A stretch of DNA of 64,000 nucleotides. It comes from Kribbella steppae. GTDB lineage: Bacteria > Actinomycetota > Actinomycetes > Propionibacteriales > Kribbellaceae. The stretch is taken from contig NZ_SLWN01000007.1 in NCBI RefSeq assembly GCF_004342025.1, positions 277,709-341,708 on the forward strand, in the 5' to 3' direction. Of the stretch, positions 16,914 through 25,202 are shown in pieces; the stretch's first letter is position 1, and each line of letters opens with the position of its first letter. Made by a program: the position numbers and the translations under genes. A model generated the notes under the pieces. That model did not search any database. It worked only from the letters and a program-made list of their open reading frames with translations, and was not told the origin of the DNA.

Positions 16914-17700
16914 CCAGGGAGCCGCTCCGGACGAACCAGCCCGGCGGGACAGCCTTGCGCGACTGGCTCACGCCGCCGACCGTCACGCGGTACTCGGCCG
17001 TGTAGCCGCGCTTCTCGAGTACTTGCAGCACGGTGGCCACCGTCTGGCCGACGTACCTGACCCCCTGCAGCGGCTCACCGCGGCCGTCGATCGGGCCACT
17101 CTGGACGAGTCGCTCGCCCGGCTTGGCGGCCCGTCCGATGTACAGCTCGGCCTGACCCTTGTAGTTGACCGGGATGGTGAACTCGGGCACGCACGGGTAG
17201 CTCGGCGGGTTGTCACAACCTGCCGGGTAGACGGTCGTCTTGATGTTCCCCGAGCCGGCACCGAAGCCGGCCGCGGTGTGCTGACCGACGATGGACGGCG
17301 ACGACGGGACCAGCTTGAGCTTGATGTCGAGGCCGTGCTCCTTGAACTCCTTGTTGAAGCGGGCCGAGTCGGCCTCGGGATCGACGACGCGGACCTTCAG
17401 GAACTTGCCTTCGGTGGTGAAGGACAGCGCCGGCCCGAGCGCCTCCTGCCGTGAGTCGCCCGGCAGCCGGACGACGGTGACCGCGACGGCTGCGATGACA
17501 GCGGCGGCAGCGAGTACCGGCACCAGCCGCCGGACTGCCCCGCGGGCCCGCCGAGCCTGAGCACCGGCGCGAAATGGATCGGACGCTGTGATGCTGCCGA
17601 GCAGCTCCGTGCGAGTCGTCTCACCGACTGCAGCGGCCGGATCGTCACCGGCGGCGGGGTCGAGCTGCCGGAGCAGGTCAAGAGTGTCTGGCTTGCTCAT
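16867..17700 (-). CDS. Membrane-anchored PASTA-like protein paired with ECF sigma factor
   Basis: A 277-residue protein. The N-terminal ~60 residues are cytoplasmic (DTLDLLRQLDPAAGDDP), followed by one membrane helix (LVPVLAAAAVIAAVAVTVV). The extracellular part has two Cys, and its last ~75 residues resemble a PASTA domain (GVRYVGQTVATVLQVLEKRGYTAEYRV). Its ATG overlaps the stop of the sigma-factor gene (ATGA), so it is a translationally coupled partner, probably an anti-sigma-like sensor, although the HxxxCxxC zinc motif of classical anti-sigma factors is missing. Sensing of cell-wall fragments is inferred from the PASTA-like domain only. Confidence 0.7.
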   Translation of the reverse strand: MSKPDTLDLLRQLDPAAGDDPAAAVGETTRTELLGSITASDPFRAGAQARRARGAVRRLVPVLAAAAVIAAVAVTVVRLPGDSRQEALGPALSFTTEGKFLKVRVVDPEADSARFNKEFKEHGLDIKLKLVPSSPSIVGQHTAAGFGAGSGNIKTTVYPAGCDNPPSYPCVPEFTIPVNYKGQAELYIGRAAKPGERLVQSGPIDGRGEPLQGVRYVGQTVATVLQVLEKRGYTAEYRVTVGGVSQSRKAVPPGWFVRSGSLVTTNHAILFVSSTNR

Positions 17701-18242
17701 GAGTGTTCTCCTCGCGCTGGAACGGCCGTCACTCGGCCGGAGGTGGAGCGGTCGATCAGCCGTTCGAGGCGGCGGCGAGCACGGTGCAGGCGTACGGCGG
17801 CCGTGCCGCGGGAACACCCGAGTGTCGTGGCGAGCTGCGCTGTGTCGAGGCCCTCCCACGCGACCAGCGACAGCAACTCCCGGTCGGCGTCGGACAGCTG
17901 CCGGAACGCCTCGGCGACGTACTGCAACTCAAAGGTCGGCTCGGATACCGCCGGCGTCGCCCGCAGGTCGTCACGCAACTTGTCCGCCAGTCCGTGCCGC
18001 CGCGTTTCACCTCGACGGTGGTTGGCCAGCACGCGCCGCGCGACGCCGTACAGCCAAGGCAGCGCCTGGTCCTTCGGTACGTCGTCCAGCCGTCGCCAGG
18101 CGACCAGGAACGTCTCGGCCACCAGGTCGGCCGCGTCCTCGCGGAGGTCGAGGCGCCGGACGACGTACCGCAGGACGGGGTCGTGGTGGCAGGTGAACAG
18201 GTTCTCGAAGCGGACCAGACGGTCCGGGGGAGATTCGGACAT
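17697..18242 (-). CDS. ECF RNA polymerase sigma factor
   Basis: A 181-residue ECF sigma factor. Region 2 (about residues 10-75): FENLFTCHHDPVLRYVVRRL, DAADLVAETFLVAWRRLDDVP, PWLYGVARRVLANHRR. Region 4 (about 115-165): LSDADRELLSLVAWEGLDTAQLATTLGCSRGTAAVRLHRARRRLE. ATG at 18242 is chosen because GGGGGAGGT lies about 8 nt upstream. It is coupled to a membrane protein gene by a 4-nt overlap, the usual arrangement for a sigma factor and its membrane-bound control protein. Target genes cannot be assigned. Confidence 0.92.
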   Translation of the reverse strand: MSESPPDRLVRFENLFTCHHDPVLRYVVRRLDLREDAADLVAETFLVAWRRLDDVPKDQALPWLYGVARRVLANHRRGETRRHGLADKLRDDLRATPAVSEPTFELQYVAEAFRQLSDADRELLSLVAWEGLDTAQLATTLGCSRGTAAVRLHRARRRLERLIDRSTSGRVTAVPARGEHS

Positions 18243-18329
18243 CGGTCTGACCTCCCCCGACCCCGAGCGGGTCATCGTGAGTGATCGCGTCATACCCCGG
18301 TTTGTGTCCGGGTACGGCGTTCGATTACA

Positions 18330-20174
18330 TCAGGGGTTCACGATGATGGGGGCACCGCCGGAAACCAGGGACCAGTCGCCGGTGTGGAAGGCGGACGGGT
18401 CGACCGAACCGGTCGCGATCACGTAATCGATCATCAACTGCCGGATCTCGACCTGCCGGTTGTAGACGACCGGGGCCGTCTTGATGTGCGGGAAGTTGCC
18501 GCCGCCGGACTGGCGATAGTTGTTGACGGCCACGACGAACTGCTGGTCCGCAGCCACCGCGACCCCGTCGTACGCGAGGTCGGTGATCCGCGAACCGACC
18601 GGCTTCGCGATGTCGATCTTGTACGTGAGCGGCTTCGTCAGCCCACCGAGGATGTCGTAGTTGTAGTCCGGCGTCCCGATCGGCGCGGTCGGCGTCGGCG
18701 CGTTGGTGACCTGGTCGGAGGTGAACGGCCCGGTGCCGGTGATCTGCTTGAAGTACTGCGCGGAGAACTCCAGGTACTCGCGGATCTGCGTACCCGTCAT
18801 CGTCACCGCGAGCAGCGTGTTGTCGAAGACGTACAGCCCGGCGACGTCGCGGATCGAGACGTCACCGGCCGGGATCGCGGCCGCCCGGTTGAACGGCGCC
18901 GCGATCGCCAGCACCGGCAGCGAGGCCTGCGGCGTACCGACCACGGCCTTCGCGACTGCGTCGGCCTGGATGAAGTTGACGAAGTCCAGCGCGGCCGTGT
19001 CCTCCCAGGGAGCGGTCGCGGCCGACATCGCCTCCGTGCAGGTGCCGATCTTGGAGTTGACGTACTCGATCACCGTGTCGTGGTCCTGCTGCAGTACGGC
19101 GACCACCTTCGGGTCGGCGTCGACGGTGTTGGCGTTCAGCACCTGGGCATGCCGGCCGACGACCTTCCACTGGCCGTGCTCCTTGCGCAGGTCGAGGTCG
19201 ATCAGCGAGAGCCGCATCCCCCACTTGAGCGGCTCGGTCAGCACGGCCTGCTGGCCGGTCTCCTTGTTCGTCACCAACCGCTCGGGGATCTCCTGGTGCG
19301 CGTGTCCGACCAGGACGGCGTCGATCCCGGGGACGGTCTCGACCATCAGGGCCGAAGCGTTCTCGGGCACCGGCAGGGCGTCGCCGTACGACGAGGACAG
19401 GTCCATCCCGGAGTGCACGGAGACGATCACCACGTCGGCACCGGCCTTGCGGACCCGCGGTACCCAGACCTTCGCCAACTCGACGACGCCGCCGAACTTG
19501 ATCTTGTTCTCGACCACGGCCTTGTCCCAGATCGCGATGCCCGGGTTGGTCAGCCCGAGGATGCCGACGGTGATCGGCTTCTCGCCCGGCACGTGCACCC
19601 GCTTCAGCACGTACGGCGGGAAGACCGGCAGACCGGTCGTCCAGTCCTCGGCGTTCGCCCCGAGCAGCGGGAAATCCAGTTGCCGCTGGAACTTCCGCAG
19701 GATGTCGAGGCCGTAGTTGAACTCGTGGTTGCCCAGGGCTGCGGCGTCGTACCCGATCTCATTCATCGCGGCGGCCATCGGGTGCAGGTGGCCGCCCGTA
19801 CCGTTCTCACCGGTGATGGGCTCGATCCTGGCGAAGTAGTACGACAGCGGGGTGCCCTGGATAGTGTCGCCGGCGTCCAGCAGCAGTGGCCGCAGGGCGC
19901 GCTGGTCGGCGGCGATCCGGTCCCGGACCGCGGTGACCAGGGTGGAGATCTTTGCCAACCCGATGTCGTTGTGCGCGGCGTCGTCGTACTCGGCGTTCTT
20001 GAAGTAGTCCCAGTTGAAGACGTTGCCGTGCAGGTCGGTGGTGCCCATCACGGTCAGCCGGACGGTCTTCTCGCGTCCGGCGTACGCGGGAACTGTCTGG
20101 AAGCCGGCCGCGGCCAGCGCCGCCGCGCCGCCGATCACTGTTCGTCTCGTCATCGTCGTCCGCTCACCGCTCAT
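18330..20174 (-). CDS. Tat-exported bifunctional metallophosphatase / 5'-nucleotidase
   Basis: A 614-residue extracellular enzyme of the 5'-nucleotidase / 2',3'-cyclic-nucleotide phosphodiesterase family. A twin-arginine signal (MTRRTVIGGAAALAAAGF) opens the protein. The metallophosphatase domain shows TTDLHGN, DAGDTIQGTP, LGNHEFNYGL, VSVHSG and VGHAHQE (binuclear metal ligands). The C-terminal 5_nucleotid_C domain has NNYRQSGGGNFP, which stacks the nucleobase. It scavenges phosphate or nucleosides outside the cell. Two starts are possible (20174, 20153); both keep the Tat motif. Confidence 0.9.
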   Translation of the reverse strand: MSGERTTMTRRTVIGGAAALAAAGFQTVPAYAGREKTVRLTVMGTTDLHGNVFNWDYFKNAEYDDAAHNDIGLAKISTLVTAVRDRIAADQRALRPLLLDAGDTIQGTPLSYYFARIEPITGENGTGGHLHPMAAAMNEIGYDAAALGNHEFNYGLDILRKFQRQLDFPLLGANAEDWTTGLPVFPPYVLKRVHVPGEKPITVGILGLTNPGIAIWDKAVVENKIKFGGVVELAKVWVPRVRKAGADVVIVSVHSGMDLSSSYGDALPVPENASALMVETVPGIDAVLVGHAHQEIPERLVTNKETGQQAVLTEPLKWGMRLSLIDLDLRKEHGQWKVVGRHAQVLNANTVDADPKVVAVLQQDHDTVIEYVNSKIGTCTEAMSAATAPWEDTAALDFVNFIQADAVAKAVVGTPQASLPVLAIAAPFNRAAAIPAGDVSIRDVAGLYVFDNTLLAVTMTGTQIREYLEFSAQYFKQITGTGPFTSDQVTNAPTPTAPIGTPDYNYDILGGLTKPLTYKIDIAKPVGSRITDLAYDGVAVAADQQFVVAVNNYRQSGGGNFPHIKTAPVVYNRQVEIRQLMIDYVIATGSVDPSAFHTGDWSLVSGGAPIIVNP

Positions 20175-20283
20175 TCGTCCGCCTCACCGGGTCGTCGCGG
20201 CCGGGATCACCGGCCTGGACCGCACACGATACGGCCGACACACCCCGACCCGATGCCCAGGTTGAACCGCAGGACACGAGAAG

Positions 20284-21090
20284 ATGCCGCTCATGACCAA
20301 GCCGCCCGGCAAGCTTCTGCCGTTGGTCGCCGCCCTCCTCTGCGGTGCCGTCCTCGCCCAGGCCGCCGAACCGGCCGAAGACCCGATCACCAGTGCAGCC
20401 CCTGCCGTCAAGGCATCGGCGCATGCGCCGTTGGCCCTTCCGGCCGTCCATCAGCCGGCTCCGGCCGGGCCGCGCAAGCAACAACAACAGCAGCGCCCGC
20501 GGCAGCACCGTACGTCGACCACGGCCACGCCGGACGACTGGAACCTGACCAAACACGGCAAGGTCCTCTACCTGACCTTCGACGACGGTCCGCAGAAGGA
20601 ATGGACACCGAAGGTCCTGCAGGTGCTGGCGAAACACCAGGCCAAGGCGACGTTCTTCGTCCTCGGCCGGGAGGCGGCCGCGCATCCCGACCTGGTCGCG
20701 CTCACCCGGGCCGCCGGTCACCGGATCGGCAACCACACCTGGGACCACAAGATGCTGACCACGCTCCCGGCGGCCAAGATGCGGCAGGAGATCCTGACCG
20801 GGGTGCGGTCGAAGTGCTTCCGGCCACCGTTCCGGGAGACGAACGCGCAAGTCGCGGCGGTGGCGGCGTCGTACCACCAGCGCCAGGTGCTGTGGGACGT
20901 CGACACGTTGGACTGGTCCAAGCCCGGTACGGCGAAGATCGAGCGAGCGATCCTGCAGGGAGCCCGCCCGGGCGCGATCATCCTGATGCACGACGGCGGC
21001 GGCAACCGCTCCGAAACCGTCGCGGCCCTGGACAGCGCCCTCACCCAACTGACCCGCCAGGGATACACCTTCCACGCCCTCCCGTGCTGA
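20284..21090 (+). CDS. Secreted polysaccharide deacetylase (NodB domain)
   Basis: A 268-residue exported CE4 deacetylase. Signal peptide about residues 1-25, a Pro/Ala/Gln-rich linker (about 40-85, including QQQQQRPRQ), then the NodB fold: YLTFDDGPQ (catalytic base and metal Asp), ATFFVLG, GHRIGNHTWDH (metal His pair), FRPPFRETN, and a C-terminal IILMHDGGG. It removes acetyl groups from peptidoglycan or a GlcNAc polymer at the cell surface. Its stop abuts that of the convergent KAP gene. Confidence 0.9.
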   Translation: MPLMTKPPGKLLPLVAALLCGAVLAQAAEPAEDPITSAAPAVKASAHAPLALPAVHQPAPAGPRKQQQQQRPRQHRTSTTATPDDWNLTKHGKVLYLTFDDGPQKEWTPKVLQVLAKHQAKATFFVLGREAAAHPDLVALTRAAGHRIGNHTWDHKMLTTLPAAKMRQEILTGVRSKCFRPPFRETNAQVAAVAASYHQRQVLWDVDTLDWSKPGTAKIERAILQGARPGAIILMHDGGGNRSETVAALDSALTQLTRQGYTFHALPC

Positions 21091-23184
21091 CTACACGGGC
21101 GGTGGCTCCTCCTCACGCCTCAGCCTCCTGTCGCGCAAAGTTCGCAAGGAATACAGAACAGCGGCCCGTCGACCCTCCGCTGTGTTCGCGAAGTCCCGCT
21201 GCTCCAGACCGGCATCGTTCAGCGGCTCCGCATACTTCTCGATCAGGTAGTCAATTCCCAGAAGTCGCTCCACGTCTTCCTCGGGGAAGGAGTCGAGGAC
21301 GGTCTCGGATCCACGCTCTTTGGTCGTGATCCACCAACCGGCAATATCCAGGTCATCCCATCCCCCATCGGACGTCGCCGACCGGACCCAGCTCCGGCAA
21401 GCGGGCGCATCGAGGTGGGCCCAGGCCATGACCAGATGCTTGACATCCAGTGGCGTCTCCAGAAAACCCTGGCCCAGCAGCTGCGAGCTGAACCGGTTGA
21501 TCTTGTCGGCCAGCACGGAACGAGGAGAAGCATCGCGCAATCCCATCTGGCAACCAAAAAGCAGCCATCCGACCGCGTCGTCGAGACCGGAGACCAGGGA
21601 CAGCAGATCTCCCTCGGACAGCTCCGCGGTAAATCGGCTGGCCAGATCGCAGTAGGTCCGGCGCCGGCCGGCGCCCTCCGACGACTCGTCGGACCCTTCG
21701 ACGTACATGCCGCCCAGCAACGTGACCAGCGCCGACATGTTGTCCGGATCGGCTGAGCGGCGAAGCCAGATCTTCCGTGCGGCACGCGCCCGATCGACGT
21801 AGAGGTAGACCTTCAGCCGCCGCACCGAAGGATCGGACGGGTCCAGGTCACCCAGTTGGCTCAACGTTTCGGAGATCTCCGAGTCGGCCAGGTCGTCACC
21901 GGGGACACCGAAGGAGAAGTACCGATCGAAGTAGTCCGAGTGACCGACCCCTCTCCGCGCCGCCACCTCCGCCAGCATCCGGCTGTCGACACGCCCTTCC
22001 GACTTCATGGACGCCACGACGGGAAAGAGGGTCGCCAGCACCGCAACCAGCCCCTCGACGTCGGCCGGCTCCGAATCCGGCCTCGTCCCGGCCACCACAT
22101 CGGCCCAGCGTGACCCATCGAACTCGACGCCGTGCATCGGCACGCGCACGGTGTCGATGGCAACCTCCGACCGCAGCCGAAACAACATGGAGTACAGCGG
22201 CGTTTCGAACGTCCGCAAGTAGGTCAGAACACAGAAATCAACGAAATCGACCTCATCGCGCACCGCGGAATACAGCGCATCGACCTGCGCGAGATAGCGA
22301 TTGATCGATCGTGGCGTCACCAGCCTGCTCGACAGCCCGTTCTCGTAGGCTCCGACGAAGCGTGAGTCGGGGCCGAGATCAACGGTCAGACCAAGATCGT
22401 CGGCCAGTTGCTCCAATCTCGAGAGGAGAAACCTCTTGGCCTGCACGGCCCGGAGCGGAGGGATGTCCAGTCGGACCTGGACCATCTTCTCCAGATAGTC
22501 GCGCGCACGATCCGCGCTGCCACCACACAGTTCGGTGAGTGACAGTACGTCGATGAGAGTCTTCTCGTCATAGGCCAGTAGGTAATAGACGTACGGAAGG
22601 CGGCCAAGGAATCTCACCAGCTTGAAAACGAGGAGGAGCTCGGCCGGCGACAGCCTGTCCAAGTCATCGAGTACCACCAGGATCGGCTGGGCCGTGGACC
22701 GGAGCGTCTCCTCCAACTTACGCCGTTCAGCGCTCGCGCTGCCGTCTCCTGTAACCCATTGGGCGACCGCCGACAGCGCTGACTCCGCATCGATACCGAC
22801 CAGACCTCCGAGCTTGCCCACCGGGCTGATCCGCTCGACAAACCCGCCGATCTTCTTGCGAATCTCCTTTGGCTGCTCGGATTCCGGCAACGCCGCCGAC
22901 AGCTCCGAGAAGAAGCCGAGGAGCATCGAATCCAGGTCGGAGTACGCCCACGGGTTGAACTCCGCCACGCTCCAGTTCTCGTCCTCGCGGAGCAGGGTCA
23001 GGCAGGTGGCGAGGATCGATGACTTACCTGAGCCCCACGGCCCGATGATCGCCAGGACACTGGAGTCGCTTTCTGCTGACACCTTTCCGAGCAGCCGGAC
23101 GAGATGTCCCGAGTACTCACGTCGCTCGAGCTCGTCCGAACTGCCGTCGGCACCATCCACCGGATCGTCCGAGAAGAAGCCCAT
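21091..23184 (-). CDS. KAP-family P-loop NTPase
   Basis: A 697-residue KAP NTPase. Walker A GPWGSGKSS (residues 48-56) is followed by the family-specific FNPWAYSD (about 77-84), Walker B ILVVLDDLDRLSP (about 187-199), and LAYDEKTLIDVL. The ~400 C-terminal residues are acidic and helical with no recognised domain. The membrane helices often inserted in KAP proteins are not obvious. KAP proteins include phage-exclusion factor PifA, and bacterial members cluster in defence islands. It is the last of three same-strand genes after a nucleotidyltransferase-like protein and a NACHT NTPase; a 62-bp gap with a heptamer repeat separates it from the NACHT gene. Confidence 0.85.
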   Translation of the reverse strand: MGFFSDDPVDGADGSSDELERREYSGHLVRLLGKVSAESDSSVLAIIGPWGSGKSSILATCLTLLREDENWSVAEFNPWAYSDLDSMLLGFFSELSAALPESEQPKEIRKKIGGFVERISPVGKLGGLVGIDAESALSAVAQWVTGDGSASAERRKLEETLRSTAQPILVVLDDLDRLSPAELLLVFKLVRFLGRLPYVYYLLAYDEKTLIDVLSLTELCGGSADRARDYLEKMVQVRLDIPPLRAVQAKRFLLSRLEQLADDLGLTVDLGPDSRFVGAYENGLSSRLVTPRSINRYLAQVDALYSAVRDEVDFVDFCVLTYLRTFETPLYSMLFRLRSEVAIDTVRVPMHGVEFDGSRWADVVAGTRPDSEPADVEGLVAVLATLFPVVASMKSEGRVDSRMLAEVAARRGVGHSDYFDRYFSFGVPGDDLADSEISETLSQLGDLDPSDPSVRRLKVYLYVDRARAARKIWLRRSADPDNMSALVTLLGGMYVEGSDESSEGAGRRRTYCDLASRFTAELSEGDLLSLVSGLDDAVGWLLFGCQMGLRDASPRSVLADKINRFSSQLLGQGFLETPLDVKHLVMAWAHLDAPACRSWVRSATSDGGWDDLDIAGWWITTKERGSETVLDSFPEEDVERLLGIDYLIEKYAEPLNDAGLEQRDFANTAEGRRAAVLYSLRTLRDRRLRREEEPPPV

Positions 23185-23213
23185 TCACGCCCCCGCTCCC
23201 CTGGTAAAGCTCG

Positions 23214-23262
23214 TACCGTCACCCGTCACCCGTCACCCGTCATCCGTCACCCGTCACCCGCG
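23214..23262. repeat. 7-bp tandem repeat at NACHT/KAP junction
   Basis: Seven units of ACCCGTC (one ATCCGTC, edges diverged) run through the NACHT stop codon into the intergenic gap. On the coding strand each unit supplies a TGA, so all three frames are closed; 7 is not a multiple of 3, so copy change would move the NACHT stop. Confidence 0.85.
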
Positions 23263-25202
23263 CCCTGTGCGCTCTTCACTACCAACCGGATACCTGGCGA
23301 TCCATCGAAGGTCGCCGGTTCCACCTCACACCGTCCGTCAAGGTTCAGTAGCTGCCGCACTGCTTTCACAGCAGGATCCGTCGACTGGTCGAGACCGTCT
23401 TTGAGGAGATCGGCCACCTGGCCATACCGTGCGCGATGCAGCATGGGGAGAGTCTCAGCCAGGAACGCCAAGGCATCCGTGGAGTCTTCTCTGCTGGCCA
23501 GCGCGAGCGCGCCGACAATCAACGACTCGGACGGGTCAGGTTGATCGCTCACCACCAACCGGGAGCGACTCAACTCGTTCTCGAGATCGGAAACCACCCG
23601 GCTGCAACACTGACGAAGCAGGTCGGGGGACGCCGACAGTTGCTGATCGAGGACATCGGCGATCATCAAGGTACCTGGATGATGCGGGGAATCTTTCCTG
23701 GCCAGCGCCGTCGCCAGCAGACCGTCGGCATCGGTGGCCAGTCCACAGGAGAGGGCGAACGTATGCCGCGTGGACAGATCACCAAAGTAAGTGACAAGGG
23801 TATTTTCTGACACCTGCGGCCGGGCGACAATGTAGTTGGCGGCCAGATAACTCCTCAGCGACTCATGCGTAAATGTCCAATGGTCGTCATTCGAAGCCTC
23901 GATGAACCCGGTTGATCTGCAGGCCCTCAGAATCGACAGCGGCGCATCATGATAACTTGCGTTGGACTCCGTCACGCGAAGAACATCGTCGGTAGTGAAC
24001 TCCGTTCGATGCTCTTGCAATAGTCTCGCCGCCAACTGCCCAAGCAAGGTGGTTATCTGCCGCGGCGTGACGGATGACCCTCTCCATCGCGCAATGTTCC
24101 GGGATGCGTCCCAGTCGTGAACCAGCACGTCTGTACATTTCCGTAACAGGAGGGCACGGTCATTCAAGTCACTCGGATACTGCTGATACAGGGAGGCAAT
24201 CAGGCCCAGCATCAATGGGGATCGGGAAAGATCCTGCAGGTCCGGGTCCTCGAAAATCACCGCGGCCAACCTGGCCCGCAGGTCGATCCTCCCCATCTGC
24301 GCGAAGTACAGCGACAGCCACTGGATCCGATGCGCCATGTCGAAGGGACGGATCGCGGCGATGGTGAATCCCGAAGGGCTGACTTCCTCATAACCAGTGC
24401 GCGAACTCAATACCACCCGCAGGCGCGGCGCCGCGAGGCAGAGTGCATCCAGTCTTTCGATCAGCCCCATGCGCTCCGCATCTGACGGCAACTCGTCGAG
24501 GCCGTCAAGCAGAAGTAACAGCCGGCCGCCATTGAGCGGGTCGGCGAACTCGGACACCAGATCCCCCGCACCCTCGATCGCCAGCAGTCGCGAGAGGCCG
24601 GATACCGTCAGCAAGTCCGCATCGACGTCCCGTAGTTGAATGTACAGCGGTATTGTCTGATTGCGGGCTTGAATCTCTTCGACCGCCATGCGCCGCAGGC
24701 AGGTCGTCTTACCCGACCCAGGGCCACCGGTGATCACCAGCCGCGCATATTCCCTGAGATCTTCCCACGCCAAAGTGGACGGATCAGCGCTATCGCTCGA
24801 AAGCTCGAAAGTGGGGGCGACGAAGGACGAACCTATTTCGATTCTGGTATCCGGTGTCAAGGAATCAGAGGTCCGGCAGGAGATCAGCAGTCGATGCTTG
24901 AAGTCATCCTGGATCTCACGTATCGGAACTGATTCCGCGTCCAGCGGTACGCCATCGCAGTCTGTTTCGACATAAGCTGTCGACGGGTCCGACTTGAGGA
25001 GATGTATTTTCGAGACGTAGAGCCGGCCGGATATTTCAACCGTCTCGGTGACGTCGTCGCACAGCTGCCTCACCAGGATCTTCATCGCGGCATGTTTGCC
25101 GGCGGTCATCGTCGGGCTGCGATTGTCGACATATCTGAACCTGCCGTTCTCGGCCTGCAACGCAAGGAAGACCGCGTTCAGTGCTGAACCTGGGCCGCTC
25201 AT
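23247..25202 (-). CDS. NACHT-domain STAND NTPase
   Basis: A 651-residue protein. Residues 1-150 form a beta-rich N-terminal domain I do not recognise. The NACHT NTPase follows: Walker A ITGGPGSGKTT (157-167), Walker B LLLLLDGLDELP (228-239, with the small residue and acidic pair typical of NACHT), SSRTGYE sensor, and a winged-helix-like LRSYLAANYI segment near 470. The C-terminal ~170 residues are helical and may be the ligand-sensing part, short compared with classical Avs or NLR arrays. ATG at 25202 overlaps the upstream gene's stop (ATGA). The base composition is clearly less GC-rich than flanking genes. Confidence 0.88.
   Translation of the reverse strand: MSGPGSALNAVFLALQAENGRFRYVDNRSPTMTAGKHAAMKILVRQLCDDVTETVEISGRLYVSKIHLLKSDPSTAYVETDCDGVPLDAESVPIREIQDDFKHRLLISCRTSDSLTPDTRIEIGSSFVAPTFELSSDSADPSTLAWEDLREYARLVITGGPGSGKTTCLRRMAVEEIQARNQTIPLYIQLRDVDADLLTVSGLSRLLAIEGAGDLVSEFADPLNGGRLLLLLDGLDELPSDAERMGLIERLDALCLAAPRLRVVLSSRTGYEEVSPSGFTIAAIRPFDMAHRIQWLSLYFAQMGRIDLRARLAAVIFEDPDLQDLSRSPLMLGLIASLYQQYPSDLNDRALLLRKCTDVLVHDWDASRNIARWRGSSVTPRQITTLLGQLAARLLQEHRTEFTTDDVLRVTESNASYHDAPLSILRACRSTGFIEASNDDHWTFTHESLRSYLAANYIVARPQVSENTLVTYFGDLSTRHTFALSCGLATDADGLLATALARKDSPHHPGTLMIADVLDQQLSASPDLLRQCCSRVVSDLENELSRSRLVVSDQPDPSESLIVGALALASREDSTDALAFLAETLPMLHRARYGQVADLLKDGLDQSTDPAVKAVRQLLNLDGRCEVEPATFDGSPGIRLVVKSAQGAGDG

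Noticed and set aside
18384..21329. A 981-codon plus-strand open frame opposite the 5'-nucleotidase gene
   Set aside because: Its translation is Arg/Asp/Gly/Val-rich with no domain, a typical antisense shadow in high-GC DNA; the minus-strand nucleotidase and plus-strand deacetylase have clear motifs.
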